64,000 nucleotides of DNA from Mucilaginibacter pineti (GCF_900101875.1 NZ_FNAI01000002.1:310001-374000), one strand, 5' to 3'. Numbered from the stretch's first letter, positions 1-8,003 are shown. Notes: generated by a model from the letters alone, not told the origin. Translations and numbers: made by a program.

Positions 1-285
1 GGGCAAATCCTCGGGATAAACTTCCGTATCGCGCGGTGGATGTGGCAGTACTACCGAAATTACATCAAGCGGTTTTACCAGGTAGCTTGATTTGGTAGGC
101 TTGTCGTTAACTAGCACATTGCCCAGTTCAATAGCATTCTGGATGCGGTTGCGCGACGCATTCTCCACCCGGTGCATTAAAAATTTATCAATACGCAGCA
201 GAGATTGCCCTTTGTCAACCACTATGCGCAAGTGTTCAAATAAATCTTGTTCTTCCTGTTCTATCAGCTCGGTATCGTCTGCCAT
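1..285 (-). CDS. RluA/RluD-family pseudouridine synthase, N-terminal part (runs off the window)
   Basis: Reading leftward from an ATG at 283-285 gives an open frame of 95 codons to the window edge, starting MADDTELIEQEE. Residues about 20-75 form an S4-type RNA-binding domain (RIDKFLMHRVENASRNRIQN, then VLVNDKPTKSSYLVKPLD), as at the N-terminus of RluD-like synthases that isomerise uridines in 23S rRNA. The catalytic domain lies outside the window, so the exact RNA target cannot be judged. An exact minus-strand TACTTTTG box lies 7 bases before the ATG. The family call is fairly secure; RluD rather than RluA or RluC is inferred. Confidence 0.8.
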   Translation of the reverse strand, partial: MADDTELIEQEEQDLFEHLRIVVDKGQSLLRIDKFLMHRVENASRNRIQNAIELGNVLVNDKPTKSSYLVKPLDVISVVLPHPPRDTEVYPEDLP

Positions 286-292
286 TTGAGGG

Positions 293-300
293 CAAAAGTA
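293..300 (-). promoter_or_regulatory. -7 promoter box (TACTTTTG) for the pseudouridine synthase gene
   Basis: The plus strand reads CAAAAGTA, i.e. TACTTTTG on the minus strand, an exact match to the Bacteroidota -7 consensus TAnnTTTG. It ends 7 bases before the ATG, implying a nearly leaderless transcript. No convincing -33 TTTG was seen at the usual spacing. Confidence 0.45.
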
Positions 301-338
301 ATCGTTTTTTGTGGTAGGTTAAGATATTAGTAGCAAGT

Positions 339-457
339 AGTTAGTATCAGGTATCAAGATTTTTAATTAGTTAATTCTGATCCGGCTATGTTGTTATCAG
401 AAAACGATACTATTTTTGTTTACTATAACGCAGCTGTCTTGATACCTGATACTAACT
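339..457. repeat. Inverted repeat with perfect 21-bp arms
   Basis: Arms at 339-359 and 437-457 are exact reverse complements, built around GTATCAGGTATCAAGA. The right arm ends 15 bases before the ACC-deaminase-like ATG. Part of the same sequence (TCTTGATACCTGATACTAA) recurs at 31799-31817, so it is a dispersed repeat rather than an operator unique to this gene. The 77 bases between the arms hold no gene. Confidence 0.7.
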
Positions 458-472
458 GCTTGATACTATAAC

Positions 473-1360
473 ATGAATATTGATCTTGAGATTTTTAGCC
501 CGATACATCAAGTCACAAACCCTTTGTTTGATGTGCATGGCGTAAAAGTTTATTTAAAACGCGACGACCTGATTCACCCCATGATATCGGGCAACAAGTG
601 GCGCAAGCTCAAATACTTGTTAAAAGCTGCACAACATCAGCATAAAAATCATTTGGTAACGTTTGGCGGCGCATATTCTAATCATCTGCTGGCAACTGCC
701 GCTGCCGCCGCGAGTTTTGGCTTTAAAGCAACGGGTATTGTGCGTGGCGAAGAAGTTGATAACAACACTTTGTTTTTGTGCAAACTGCATGGTATGCAAC
801 TCCAATTTACCGACCGGGAGAGTTACCGCGATAAACCTGCGCTGTTCACCAAATATTTCGGAGCCGACGAAAATGCCTTTTTTATTGACGAGGGCGGATC
901 ATCTGCCGAAGGTGTCCAGGGTTGCAGTGAATTGGTTGATGAACTAACCGACACCTATGATCACATTTTTTGCGCCTGCGGAACCGGTACCACTGCCGCC
1001 GGTATTATTAATGGCTTAACTAAACATCAGTATCAAACAAAATTTAATGCGGTGCCAGTTTTTAAGAACGGTGGCTTTATAAAGGATGAGATTGACAAGT
1101 TCCTTATCCCCCCGGTTAATTATGATCTGCATATCGACTATCATTTTGGCGGATACGGTAAGGCAACCGACGAATTGGTAATCTTTGTAAAGCAGTTTGT
1201 TGCCGCCACCGGGATTGTTATTGAACCTGTATATACCGGCAAAATGATGTATGCGCTATATGATCTGATTGGTAAAGGCTATTTTAAACCGGGCAGCAAA
1301 ATATTAGCTATCCACAGTGGTGGCATATGGGGATTGCTGGGGATGAAGGATAGGTTTTAG
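473..1360 (+). CDS. 1-aminocyclopropane-1-carboxylate deaminase / D-cysteine desulfhydrase family PLP enzyme
   Basis: A 295-aa protein of the fold-type II (tryptophan synthase beta) PLP superfamily. The signature SGNKWRKLKYLL at residues 39-50 carries the PLP lysine (K42), followed by a substrate and phosphate-binding stretch GGAYSNHLLATAAAA. Near the middle CGTGTTAAG is the glycine/threonine-rich phosphate cup. Members either open ACC to 2-oxobutyrate and ammonia or release H2S, pyruvate and ammonia from D-cysteine; the sequence alone does not decide, and many Bacteroidota copies are only called 'ACC deaminase-like'. At 295 aa it is somewhat shorter than classical ACC deaminases (about 340). 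It is a single gene with no linked pathway partners. Confidence 0.82.
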   Translation: MNIDLEIFSPIHQVTNPLFDVHGVKVYLKRDDLIHPMISGNKWRKLKYLLKAAQHQHKNHLVTFGGAYSNHLLATAAAAASFGFKATGIVRGEEVDNNTLFLCKLHGMQLQFTDRESYRDKPALFTKYFGADENAFFIDEGGSSAEGVQGCSELVDELTDTYDHIFCACGTGTTAAGIINGLTKHQYQTKFNAVPVFKNGGFIKDEIDKFLIPPVNYDLHIDYHFGGYGKATDELVIFVKQFVAATGIVIEPVYTGKMMYALYDLIGKGYFKPGSKILAIHSGGIWGLLGMKDRF

Positions 1361-1485
1361 ATGTGCAGATTTCAGATGTGCAGATTATAAATTTTAGATG
1401 TGCAGATTATAGATTTTAGATGCGCAGTTTATAGGTTTCAAATGTACAGATTATAGGTTTCAGATATGCAAATTTCAGATTTCAG
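1361..1485. repeat. Degenerate tandem repeat, unit about 22 bp (AGATGTGCAGATTATA-like)
   Basis: Directly after the stop codon at 1360 come five to six imperfect copies of a unit close to TTTCAGATGTGCAGATTATA. The same family occurs in inverted orientation at 3746-3843, so the two blocks bracket the genes at 1575-2093 and 2184-3620. No coding frame fits, and no protein or RNA function is evident. Confidence 0.75.
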
Positions 1486-1574
1486 GCCACACACCCCAGG
1501 CCTCAGACCACCGATATTAATTTTTTGAAACAATTGATGTTCCGCGTGCTTTTATTAGTAAAACAAACAAGATC

Positions 1575-2093
1575 ATGAAACATGCATTCATTTTTGGGAC
1601 AACCATTTTTTTGAGCGAATACCCTTCACTCACATTTTCGGATGGTGCAAACAGTAATCGGTTTTTGCGGATACTTTCATTTAATCATCAGAAGAGACAC
1701 CAGGATGATATATTAAGTATTGATGCCAGCATAACATCAGTTACAGGCGAGGCCGTTACTATTACCGGTAACCGTTTAGATGGGGGCAACGGCTTTAAGC
1801 TGGATGTTGCCGACAACCGTGTAAAACTTTATCAGAACGGACATGAAGAGCCGGTACTGGATGTTTACGAACTCAATGAATATGAGCACGCCGGTTTATC
1901 AAGCCACATCACAAATGAAATTGAAGCGCAACAACCGGATGTAGTATTAACCATAAAGGGAAACTTTAAGGTTAACGGCGCTCACTTTTTAATTGAAAAC
2001 GAGAAGATGTTTGTTGGCGATAACGCTTACGCCAACGGCGTAGTGAACGCCCATCACGGCGTTATATTATCAGCTATCGATCTTCCTTCCTAA
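1575..2093 (+). CDS. Hypothetical protein, 172 aa
   Basis: I do not recognise this protein. It begins MKHAFIFGTTIFLSEYPSL and lacks a convincing signal peptide. From residue 45 on it alternates short hydrophobic and polar stretches (DASITSVTGEAVTITGNRL, VVLTIKGNFKVNGAHFLIEN), suggesting beta strands. It is a single + strand gene in convergent orientation with the TlpA-like gene and lies between the two inverted AGATGTGCAG repeat blocks. Codon use resembles the neighbours, so the frame is probably real. The N-terminus before residue 45 is the least certain part. Confidence 0.55.
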   Translation: MKHAFIFGTTIFLSEYPSLTFSDGANSNRFLRILSFNHQKRHQDDILSIDASITSVTGEAVTITGNRLDGGNGFKLDVADNRVKLYQNGHEEPVLDVYELNEYEHAGLSSHITNEIEAQQPDVVLTIKGNFKVNGAHFLIENEKMFVGDNAYANGVVNAHHGVILSAIDLPS

Positions 2094-2183
2094 AAAAGCA
2101 ATTGATTATTCGCAGTTGGCAGCTTGTTGCTACCAACTGCGAAATTATATAATTCCCTTAACCTGGGCCCGATTGCCTTAGTT

Positions 2184-3620
2184 CTATTTTAGCAGTTTAT
2201 CTATTTTGCTGTACAGCATTTGTTTATCGCCAGGGTGCGGGCTGTTATTATCAACGATCTTTCCCTCCGTATCTATTAAAAAATAATGTGGTATCCCGTT
2301 TACGTTGTAGTTCTGGCACATTGGGTTTTTTGTCCAGCCTTCGGCTATAAGGTTAACACCGGTCAGGTTTAATTTTTTCAGGTTTTCCTTCCAGGTTGAT
2401 TCATTACTATCGACGCAAACGTTTACAAATACAATGTTTTTGTCTTTATATTTTTCGTGCAGACCCGGCACTTCGTTTTTAATATCATAAACACAAGGGC
2501 CGCAGCCTACTCCCCAAAAATCGATATAAACTACTTTGCCCTTGAGCTGGGCAAGGGAAATTTGCTTGCCATTGTCATCTTTAAGTGTAAAGCCTGGTGC
2601 TGGTACACCCGGTTTTAAGCGCTGGATATTAATAAAAAATTGTTTCAGGGTATCAGCATATTGGGGTGTTAATACTTTACCGGAAAATTCTTTATATACC
2701 GTGGTTGACTCATTAAAAGGAACATATTGAAAATTGAACATAATTGTTTTGGTTATAAACCAGTCCCTCATTTCAAGCGTACGAAGACTTGAAAGGGCAT
2801 TATAGCACTCAGAAAAGCCGTATGATGAAGGCGCGTACTTGCCGTTGCTAACTATTGATGAGTTAAAAGGGGTAAAGAACCGCAGGTAATCAAAAACGAA
2901 ATCCCGATACTCGGCATTGTTCCTGTACCATTCATCATTTTCAACTGTATACGCTCTTCTATCCTTTAGTAAAGCGATATTTTTTGTGATTTCTTTTGGA
3001 TGTTCAATGAACAGATCGTACGTAGGTAATAATCGCAGCATTAATAAATACCTTGCATAATGGAAATAAATATCCGTAGCCCTGTCAATGTAATTATCCT
3101 TTAAACCACTTGCCAGCAATATTTCAATTTCTTTATTATAAAGCCTGTTAAGTTTAGTGAACTTTGCAGAATCTGCGAGGTCTTTTCCGAATATATCATG
3201 CAATTCGTCAGATAGGTTATTTTCAAACTTTCGTAAAGCGGTAAACGTTTGTAGCTCCTTATCCCTATCGGCTTGCGCTGCGTGTATAGTAATGGTATTA
3301 TAAATATCGTGGTTATCAAAATCAACCGTGATGGTATCGTTTTTTTGAATATTGACAACCAGGCCCTGGCCATCTCTGAAAAATATACTCCGGTATTTCT
3401 CATCAATTTTTAGGCGCTTAATAAAGTCGCCGTTTTTATCAACCGGAACAGAAAGCGTTTTAAAATCAAGATAAGTTGTTTCGCTGTAATCCCACATATC
3501 TTCGGTGTGGTTTTTAATATGCCCCTTAATTACGGCATAAGCGGCAGGTGCAGGTTTTTGGCTTTGTGCTGTTGCCTTAAGGCCAAACAGCGCGGCAGAT
3601 AACAGGATAAGATATTTCAT
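2184..3620 (-). CDS. TlpA-like thioredoxin-fold oxidoreductase with long N-terminal region
   Basis: The start at 3620 is preferred over 3659 because it puts a signal peptide (MKYLILLSAALFGLKATAQ) at the N-terminus, giving 478 aa. The last 140 residues are a TlpA/AhpC-TSA thioredoxin domain with YIDFWGVGCGPCVYDIKNEV; CGPC is the redox centre, and GIPHYFLID carries the cis-proline loop. The first 330 residues are mostly charged and probably helical, an arrangement common in Bacteroidota TlpA proteins and of unknown role. The protein probably acts in the periplasm on disulfides. It stands alone between inverted repeat blocks, convergent with the unknown gene at 1575, so no substrate can be inferred from neighbours. 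Confidence 0.85.
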   Translation of the reverse strand: MKYLILLSAALFGLKATAQSQKPAPAAYAVIKGHIKNHTEDMWDYSETTYLDFKTLSVPVDKNGDFIKRLKIDEKYRSIFFRDGQGLVVNIQKNDTITVDFDNHDIYNTITIHAAQADRDKELQTFTALRKFENNLSDELHDIFGKDLADSAKFTKLNRLYNKEIEILLASGLKDNYIDRATDIYFHYARYLLMLRLLPTYDLFIEHPKEITKNIALLKDRRAYTVENDEWYRNNAEYRDFVFDYLRFFTPFNSSIVSNGKYAPSSYGFSECYNALSSLRTLEMRDWFITKTIMFNFQYVPFNESTTVYKEFSGKVLTPQYADTLKQFFINIQRLKPGVPAPGFTLKDDNGKQISLAQLKGKVVYIDFWGVGCGPCVYDIKNEVPGLHEKYKDKNIVFVNVCVDSNESTWKENLKKLNLTGVNLIAEGWTKNPMCQNYNVNGIPHYFLIDTEGKIVDNNSPHPGDKQMLYSKIDKLLK

Positions 3621-3745
3621 AAGGTTAACTGTGGTTATTGGTTTATTATTTATAAACATAAGTAAATACTATCCTCACTTATATTTATTTAACAATAACC
3701 TATCAAAATTTAACAATTGAACGCCAAAATTCTGCAATTGACGCG

Positions 3746-3843
3746 TCATCTGCACATCTGCAATCTGTACATCTATAATCTGAAATTTGCACGTCTATAA
3801 TCCGTAATCTGCACATCTGTAATTTGAAATTCGCACATCTACC
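3746..3843. repeat. Degenerate tandem repeat, inverted relative to the block at 1361
   Basis: Four to five imperfect copies of a unit like TCTGCACATCTATAATCTGAA, the reverse complement of the repeat following the ACC-deaminase-like gene. It lies in the region upstream of the divergent TlpA-like and lysine transaminase genes. Confidence 0.7.
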
Positions 3844-3869
3844 AAGTATACTATTTCAGGCTTTGGTAC

Positions 3870-3904
3870 AAAAAGTAACTTTAGATTGTTTAAAGTTACT
3901 TTTT
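3870..3904. promoter_or_regulatory. Perfect 14-bp inverted repeat, candidate operator between divergent genes
   Basis: Arms AAAAAGTAACTTTA (3870-3883) and TAAAGTTACTTTTT (3891-3904) are exact reverse complements separated by GATTGTT. It lies between two genes that both start here and point away, so there is no upstream gene for it to terminate. It sits 28 bases upstream of the -33 box of the lysine transaminase promoter, a plausible place for a regulator. It could still be a stray hairpin. Confidence 0.45.
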
Positions 3905-3931
3905 CGTCAATCGGTTCAAAAACCGCTTAAA

Positions 3932-3962
3932 TTTGGTTTTTAGGGGCTTTTTAGTAAATTTG
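3932..3962 (+). promoter_or_regulatory. Bacteroidota-type promoter for lysine 6-transaminase
   Basis: TTTG at 3932-3935, a 19-base spacer, then TAAATTTG at 3955-3962: both the -33 and -7 elements match the Bacteroidota consensus with normal spacing. The box ends 15 bases before the ATG at 3978, implying a very short leader. It supports the later start codon, because the earlier in-frame start at 3933 lies inside the promoter. Confidence 0.6.
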
Positions 3963-3977
3963 TATAAACCCAGTTAT

Positions 3978-5309
3978 ATGTACAACTTACTTGTTTCACC
4001 CCAAAACGTTCAGGCTTCATTACAGAAGCACGTACTTGCCGATGGCTTCGATCTCACTTTTGATATGGAAAAAAGTAAGGGGGTTTATATTTATGATTCA
4101 AAGCATAACCGCACCCTGCTTGATTTTTTTACCTGTTTCGCGTCGGTGCCTTTGGGCTACAATCATCCCAAGATGGTGAACGACGAAGAATTTAAGAAAA
4201 ACCTGATGCTGGCGGCGTTAACCAACCCATCAAACTCCGATATTTACACTACGCAATACGCCCAGTTTGTTGAAACATTTTCGCGGGTAGGGATACCGGA
4301 ATACTTGCCGCATGCTTTTTTTATAGCCGGTGGTTCATTAGCTATTGAAAACGCACTTAAAGTTGCTATGGACTGGAAGGTTCAAAAAAACTTTGCCAAA
4401 GGCTACACCAAAGAGCGCGGTTTTAAGGTGATCCATTTTGAACACGCTTTTCATGGGCGGTCGGGCTATACTTTAAGTCTTACCAATACATTGCCCAACA
4501 AAACCAAATGGTTTGCCAAGTTTGATTGGCCGCGTGTATCTATACCCTACATGAATTTTCCTTATAGCGATAATAACCACGAAGATCTGCTGCTGCGCGA
4601 ACAGCTATCTGTAGCGCAGATAAGAAAGGCTTTTGAAGATAATAAAGACGATGTATGCGCCATTATTATTGAGCCCATACAATCAGAAGGGGGGGATAAC
4701 CACGTGCGTAAGGAATTTTTAGAAAAACTGCGTGAGCTTGCCGACGAATATGAAGCCATGCTCATTTATGACGAAGTACAAACAGGCGTTGGCCTTACCG
4801 GCAAATTTTGGGCACATGAGCATTTTGGCGAAAAGGCCCGCCCCGATATTTTAGCATTTGGAAAAAAAATGCAGGTATGCGGTATACTGGCCAGTAACCG
4901 GGTTGATGAAGTGGAAGGCAATGTATTCCGTGTATCATCGCGCATAAACTCAACCTGGGGAGGTAGTTTGGTTGACATGGTTAGGTCATCAAAAATTATG
5001 GATATTATTGAAGAAGATAACCTGCTTGATAATGCCGCTCAAATGGGCGAATATTTGCAAAACCAACTACTTGATATTGCCGAGAGGTTGCCGGTGGTAA
5101 GCAATGTGCGGGGTAAAGGATTATTAACTGCCTTTGATTTTCCGGATAAAAATAAGCGGGATAAATTTATTCAACAGGGTATGGAGCAAAATATTATGTA
5201 TTTAGGCTGCAGCGATAAAAGTGTACGTTTCAGACCAGCCCTCATCATGCAAAAAAAACATATTGATGACGGTTTGGCAATGCTCGAAAAAATAGTTAAA
5301 ACCTTTTAG
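3978..5309 (+). CDS. lat: L-lysine 6-transaminase
   Basis: A 443-aa class III PLP aminotransferase. The start at 3978 (MYNLLVSPQNVQASLQ) is chosen over the open frame from 3933 because a promoter covers the latter. Diagnostic pieces are TLLDFFTCFASVPLGYNHP near the N-terminus, HGRSGYTLSLT, IIIEPIQSEGGDNH, the PLP aspartate in LIYDEVQTGVG, and the Schiff-base lysine in ILAFGKKMQVCGI, all typical of lysine epsilon-aminotransferase. The enzyme moves the epsilon amino group of lysine to 2-oxoglutarate, giving aminoadipate semialdehyde (piperideine-6-carboxylate) and glutamate, the first step of lysine degradation. No later pathway gene is adjacent. Confidence 0.9.
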   Translation: MYNLLVSPQNVQASLQKHVLADGFDLTFDMEKSKGVYIYDSKHNRTLLDFFTCFASVPLGYNHPKMVNDEEFKKNLMLAALTNPSNSDIYTTQYAQFVETFSRVGIPEYLPHAFFIAGGSLAIENALKVAMDWKVQKNFAKGYTKERGFKVIHFEHAFHGRSGYTLSLTNTLPNKTKWFAKFDWPRVSIPYMNFPYSDNNHEDLLLREQLSVAQIRKAFEDNKDDVCAIIIEPIQSEGGDNHVRKEFLEKLRELADEYEAMLIYDEVQTGVGLTGKFWAHEHFGEKARPDILAFGKKMQVCGILASNRVDEVEGNVFRVSSRINSTWGGSLVDMVRSSKIMDIIEEDNLLDNAAQMGEYLQNQLLDIAERLPVVSNVRGKGLLTAFDFPDKNKRDKFIQQGMEQNIMYLGCSDKSVRFRPALIMQKKHIDDGLAMLEKIVKTF

Positions 5310-5488
5310 ATAATACTATAAGGCATTTTAATAATAATTGCTTAGCGCTGTTTAAATGTCGGTATAACACTTTTATTTAGTTATTTAATATGTTGTAATG
5401 CGCTATCTGATAGTTGTAAAAGGAACAAAATATTAATATAGGCTATTTTTTTACCAAAATAGGCTATATTTTTAATTATTATTCCGTT

Positions 5489-5496
5489 TAGATTTG
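5489..5496 (+). promoter_or_regulatory. -7 promoter box (TAGATTTG) for the 145-aa hypothetical gene
   Basis: Exact match to TAnnTTTG, 32 bases before the ATG at 5529. The -33 region is only T-rich, so the promoter is supported mainly by the -7 box and the AT-rich surroundings. Confidence 0.4.
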
Positions 5497-5528
5497 TACG
5501 ATCCCTATTAGAGTAAATATATTAAATC

Positions 5529-5966
5529 ATGAGCAAGCACATTGAAAAATTAAAGAAACAACTGGTTGAAGTAGCCGAAGTTGTAAACTCATTCCAGTCG
5601 GAAGCAGTACAAGTGAAAATTATTGAAAGACTGCTGGATGTAATGATTGAATCAGAAAAAGGCGATGCTGAGGGATCTGAATTATTTAGCAAAAAAGGCC
5701 GTAAAGTACGTTCAGATGACGATAATCTTTCGGCTGCGGGGCGTAAAAAACCAGGCGCAACTAAAATATTGAACCAGTTGTTATCAACAGATTTCTTTGA
5801 TGTTACACGTTCAATTTCGTCGATAGCTAATTACTGTAAAGATCAATTCGACTCTGACTTTAAAACCTCTGAATTATCTGGCATCCTGTTAAAGCTTGCC
5901 AATGAGAACAAACTAAGAAGGGAAAGAAGTAATGAAAATAATCGGTTTGAATATATTAAAGCTTAA
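5529..5966 (+). CDS. Hypothetical protein, 145 aa
   Basis: I do not recognise a family. The protein is charged and cytosolic: residues 1-45 (MSKHIEKLKKQLVEVAEV and on) look like a helix or short coiled coil, residues 50-80 are a lysine- and aspartate-rich linker, and residues 85-145 (LLSTDFFDVTRSISSIANY, then TSELSGILLKLANENKLRR and FEYIKA) read like a small helical domain ending in a strand, reminiscent of a winged helix. A nucleic-acid role would be only a guess. It has its own promoter box and ends at a strong shared terminator, so it is a monocistronic gene. Confidence 0.65.
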   Translation: MSKHIEKLKKQLVEVAEVVNSFQSEAVQVKIIERLLDVMIESEKGDAEGSELFSKKGRKVRSDDDNLSAAGRKKPGATKILNQLLSTDFFDVTRSISSIANYCKDQFDSDFKTSELSGILLKLANENKLRRERSNENNRFEYIKA

Positions 5967-5985
5967 TAATTAAATTCATAATATA

Positions 5986-6024
5986 AAATAAGTCGCTATT
6001 TTGTCTAAAAATAGCGACTTATTT
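5986..6024. terminator. Bidirectional terminator, perfect 17-bp stem
   Basis: Arms 5986-6002 (AAATAAGTCGCTATTTT) and 6008-6024 pair without a mismatch around a 5-base loop. T-rich stretches follow on both strands. It lies between the convergent 145-aa gene and bshB1 and can serve both. Confidence 0.85.
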
Positions 6025-6043
6025 ATTTATAGTTAAATATATA

Positions 6044-6763
6044 TTATTTAAGACTAAATAAATTATCTACGCCTAAAATTTTTCTACTGGTGAAACCCTC
6101 GGCATATTTAACCTGTATGCTTTTGCCAAATTCGGCCGCGCGGCCAGCTACTACATTTATAAATTCGGGTGTTGAAATATAGGTTTGCGGTTCGCCTTTC
6201 CAATCCGGATTGAAGAATTGCGAACCATATGCGTATATGCTTTCCACCTTTTTATCCCAGTATTCGGTAATGTCGATCACAACATCGGGCCTTATGTAAT
6301 TATCCTGTATGAAGTGTAAAACCATATCTGGCCGCCATGCTTCCTGTAAATTGCCATCATCAAAGGTTTCAATTTTGCGCAGACCCGAAAGAAACGCCGA
6401 AGCTTCTACCAGTTCATTTGCACGGCCATGATCCGGGTGCCTGTCATGATAGGCGTTGGTAATAACAATAGCCGGGCGGTACTTGCGAATAGCCGCGATC
6501 ACTTTTAACTGATATTCCCTCGTATTTTCAAAAAAGCCATCGGGGAGGGCAAGATTCTCACGTAGCGATAGTCCTAATATTTTTGCAGCAGCTGCCGCTT
6601 CCTCATCCCGAATCTCAGCCGATCCGCGCGTGCCTAATTCGCCACGGGTAAGATCAACTATGCCAACTTTATGGCCAAGGGCTATGTGTTTTAAAATAGT
6701 GCCCGAGCAACCAAGTTCGGCATCATCGGGGTGTACCGATAAAACTAAAATATCTAATTTCAT
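6044..6763 (-). CDS. bshB1: Bacillithiol biosynthesis deacetylase BshB1
   Basis: A 239-aa LmbE-family zinc hydrolase. The metal motif HPDD follows MKLDILVLSV at the N-terminus, GELGTRGSAEIR is the BshB1-type substrate loop, and DRHPDHGRA carries the further zinc histidine. The closing QFF...WKGEPQTYIS region is also typical. It removes the acetyl group from GlcNAc-malate, giving GlcN-malate, before BshC adds cysteine to form bacillithiol. It is the last gene of an operon with gpx (14 bases upstream) and DUF4294, which suits a thiol-redox role. bshA and bshC are not in the window. Confidence 0.9.
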   Translation of the reverse strand: MKLDILVLSVHPDDAELGCSGTILKHIALGHKVGIVDLTRGELGTRGSAEIRDEEAAAAAKILGLSLRENLALPDGFFENTREYQLKVIAAIRKYRPAIVITNAYHDRHPDHGRANELVEASAFLSGLRKIETFDDGNLQEAWRPDMVLHFIQDNYIRPDVVIDITEYWDKKVESIYAYGSQFFNPDWKGEPQTYISTPEFINVVAGRAAEFGKSIQVKYAEGFTSRKILGVDNLFSLK

Positions 6764-6777
6764 GATTTGTGTTTGTG

Positions 6778-7278
6778 CTAATGAGCTGCCGTTAAAAGGC
6801 GGCCGATCTTTTTCCTGATCTTTGATGAAGTAGGTTTGGTAAAGGGATAGTAAAAGTCGGTTACATGCCCTTCTTTGTCAATCAGAAACTTATGAAAGTT
6901 CCACCTCGGTACAGATCGCAGGTTACCATTGCTCTTTTTATCTGCAAAAAACTGGTAAAGCGGATGCGCGTATGGTCCGCGTACCCTTATCTTGTCAAAT
7001 ACCGGGTAATTTGTGCCAACGTTTTCGCAAAAAGCAGCTATGCCGGCACCTTCCAGGGGTTCCTGCCCGCCAAAATCATCTGAGGGAAATGCCAGTATTT
7101 CAAAATCCTGGTCCTTAAATTCGTTTTTAAGTTCAACCAGGTCTTTAAGCTGAGGTGTAAAGCCACATTGAGATGCGGTATTAACTATTAAAAGTACTTT
7201 ATTTTGATAGTTTGATAAGCTGATCTCATCGCCGTTTAACTTTTGAACATTAAACTTGTAGATGCTTGTATTATCCAT
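6778..7278 (-). CDS. Glutathione peroxidase-family thiol peroxidase
   Basis: A 166-aa protein without signal peptide. NTASQCGFTPQL (residues about 33-44) contains the peroxidatic cysteine, FGGQEP the catalytic glutamine and PRWNFHKFLID the tryptophan and asparagine of the GPx tetrad. The usual FPCNQF is FPSDDF here, so that cysteine is absent; AFCENVG supplies the only other obvious cysteine for a thioredoxin-dependent 2-Cys cycle. Reduction of hydrogen peroxide or lipid peroxides is the family role. It sits between DUF4294 (2-base gap) and bshB1, making use of bacillithiol or thioredoxin more likely than glutathione; that is inference. Confidence 0.88.
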   Translation of the reverse strand: MDNTSIYKFNVQKLNGDEISLSNYQNKVLLIVNTASQCGFTPQLKDLVELKNEFKDQDFEILAFPSDDFGGQEPLEGAGIAAFCENVGTNYPVFDKIRVRGPYAHPLYQFFADKKSNGNLRSVPRWNFHKFLIDKEGHVTDFYYPFTKPTSSKIRKKIGRLLTAAH

Positions 7279-7280
7279 TA

Positions 7281-7895
7281 TTAGTTGTTAGTGGAAGTAT
7301 ATCCGGCATCTTTTAGGATAGCCTCGATATCTTTCTGCTCTTCAGGGTCATAGGTTTCTTTAAGGTTGTGGCCAAATATACTGGCTACTGACTGAAACAT
7401 GAATGCTTTAAAACCGCCTTTCAAATCCTTAACCATAGCATAGCTGGTGGTGCCAGATTCGCGGTCTATCAGTTTAATTAAAACCTCACCCTGATTTATC
7501 GACAGATTTTTTATTTCCTTGTTGAATAAAGTTTTTATTTCGGTTTCGCAGGTATTCACTAATTCCTTCTGCTTCTTTTTGTCGGCGGTAAGCGCCAGAT
7601 CGCGTTGTAACTGGCGGTACCTGTTGCCTGCGAAACGGGCATAAGGCAATACTTTAAATACATTGTATCTTAGCCGGCGGTAATTATCCCTGTCGGCATC
7701 GCTGGCAAATATGCGGCTATCTCTTATTTTTACCTCGGGGCAAACTACCCAAGGTATCAGTTCGCCGTCTACATTGGTAATGGCAACCCGGATAGTGTCA
7801 TTTTTGCCGAGAACTACTGGCGCAGGTTTAGTTGATTGGGCATTTACCTCGCCCATTATGCAACAAAACAACAACAAAAAGCCAATAAATTTCAT
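7281..7895 (-). CDS. DUF4294 domain-containing secreted protein
   Basis: A 204-aa protein with a signal peptide (MKFIGFLLLFCCIMGEVNAQ). The conserved DUF4294 block is visible at residues 40-105: DGELIPWVVCPEVKI, then RLRYNVFKVLPYARFAGNRY. Length and pattern match this Bacteroidota family, whose function is unknown. It is the first gene of the DUF4294-gpx-bshB1 operon, is divergent from the rel gene, and its stop codon lies 2 bases before the gpx start, so translation may be coupled. An exact -7 box lies 14 bases before its ATG. Confidence 0.85.
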   Translation of the reverse strand: MKFIGFLLLFCCIMGEVNAQSTKPAPVVLGKNDTIRVAITNVDGELIPWVVCPEVKIRDSRIFASDADRDNYRRLRYNVFKVLPYARFAGNRYRQLQRDLALTADKKKQKELVNTCETEIKTLFNKEIKNLSINQGEVLIKLIDRESGTTSYAMVKDLKGGFKAFMFQSVASIFGHNLKETYDPEEQKDIEAILKDAGYTSTNN

Positions 7896-7909
7896 AATTT
7901 TACTTAATA

Positions 7910-7942
7910 CAAAATTAACGCAATTTTTTGTGGTATTTCAAT
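7910..7942 (-). promoter_or_regulatory. Promoter of the DUF4294-gpx-bshB1 operon
   Basis: On the minus strand ATTG (7939-7942), a 21-base spacer, then TAATTTTG (7910-7917), an exact TAnnTTTG box. The box ends 14 bases before the ATG at 7895. Confidence 0.45.
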
Positions 7943-8003
7943 ATAATCTGTAATAATAAATTTTATTACAAGTTTATATAAAATATACCGTACTATCATA
8001 TAT

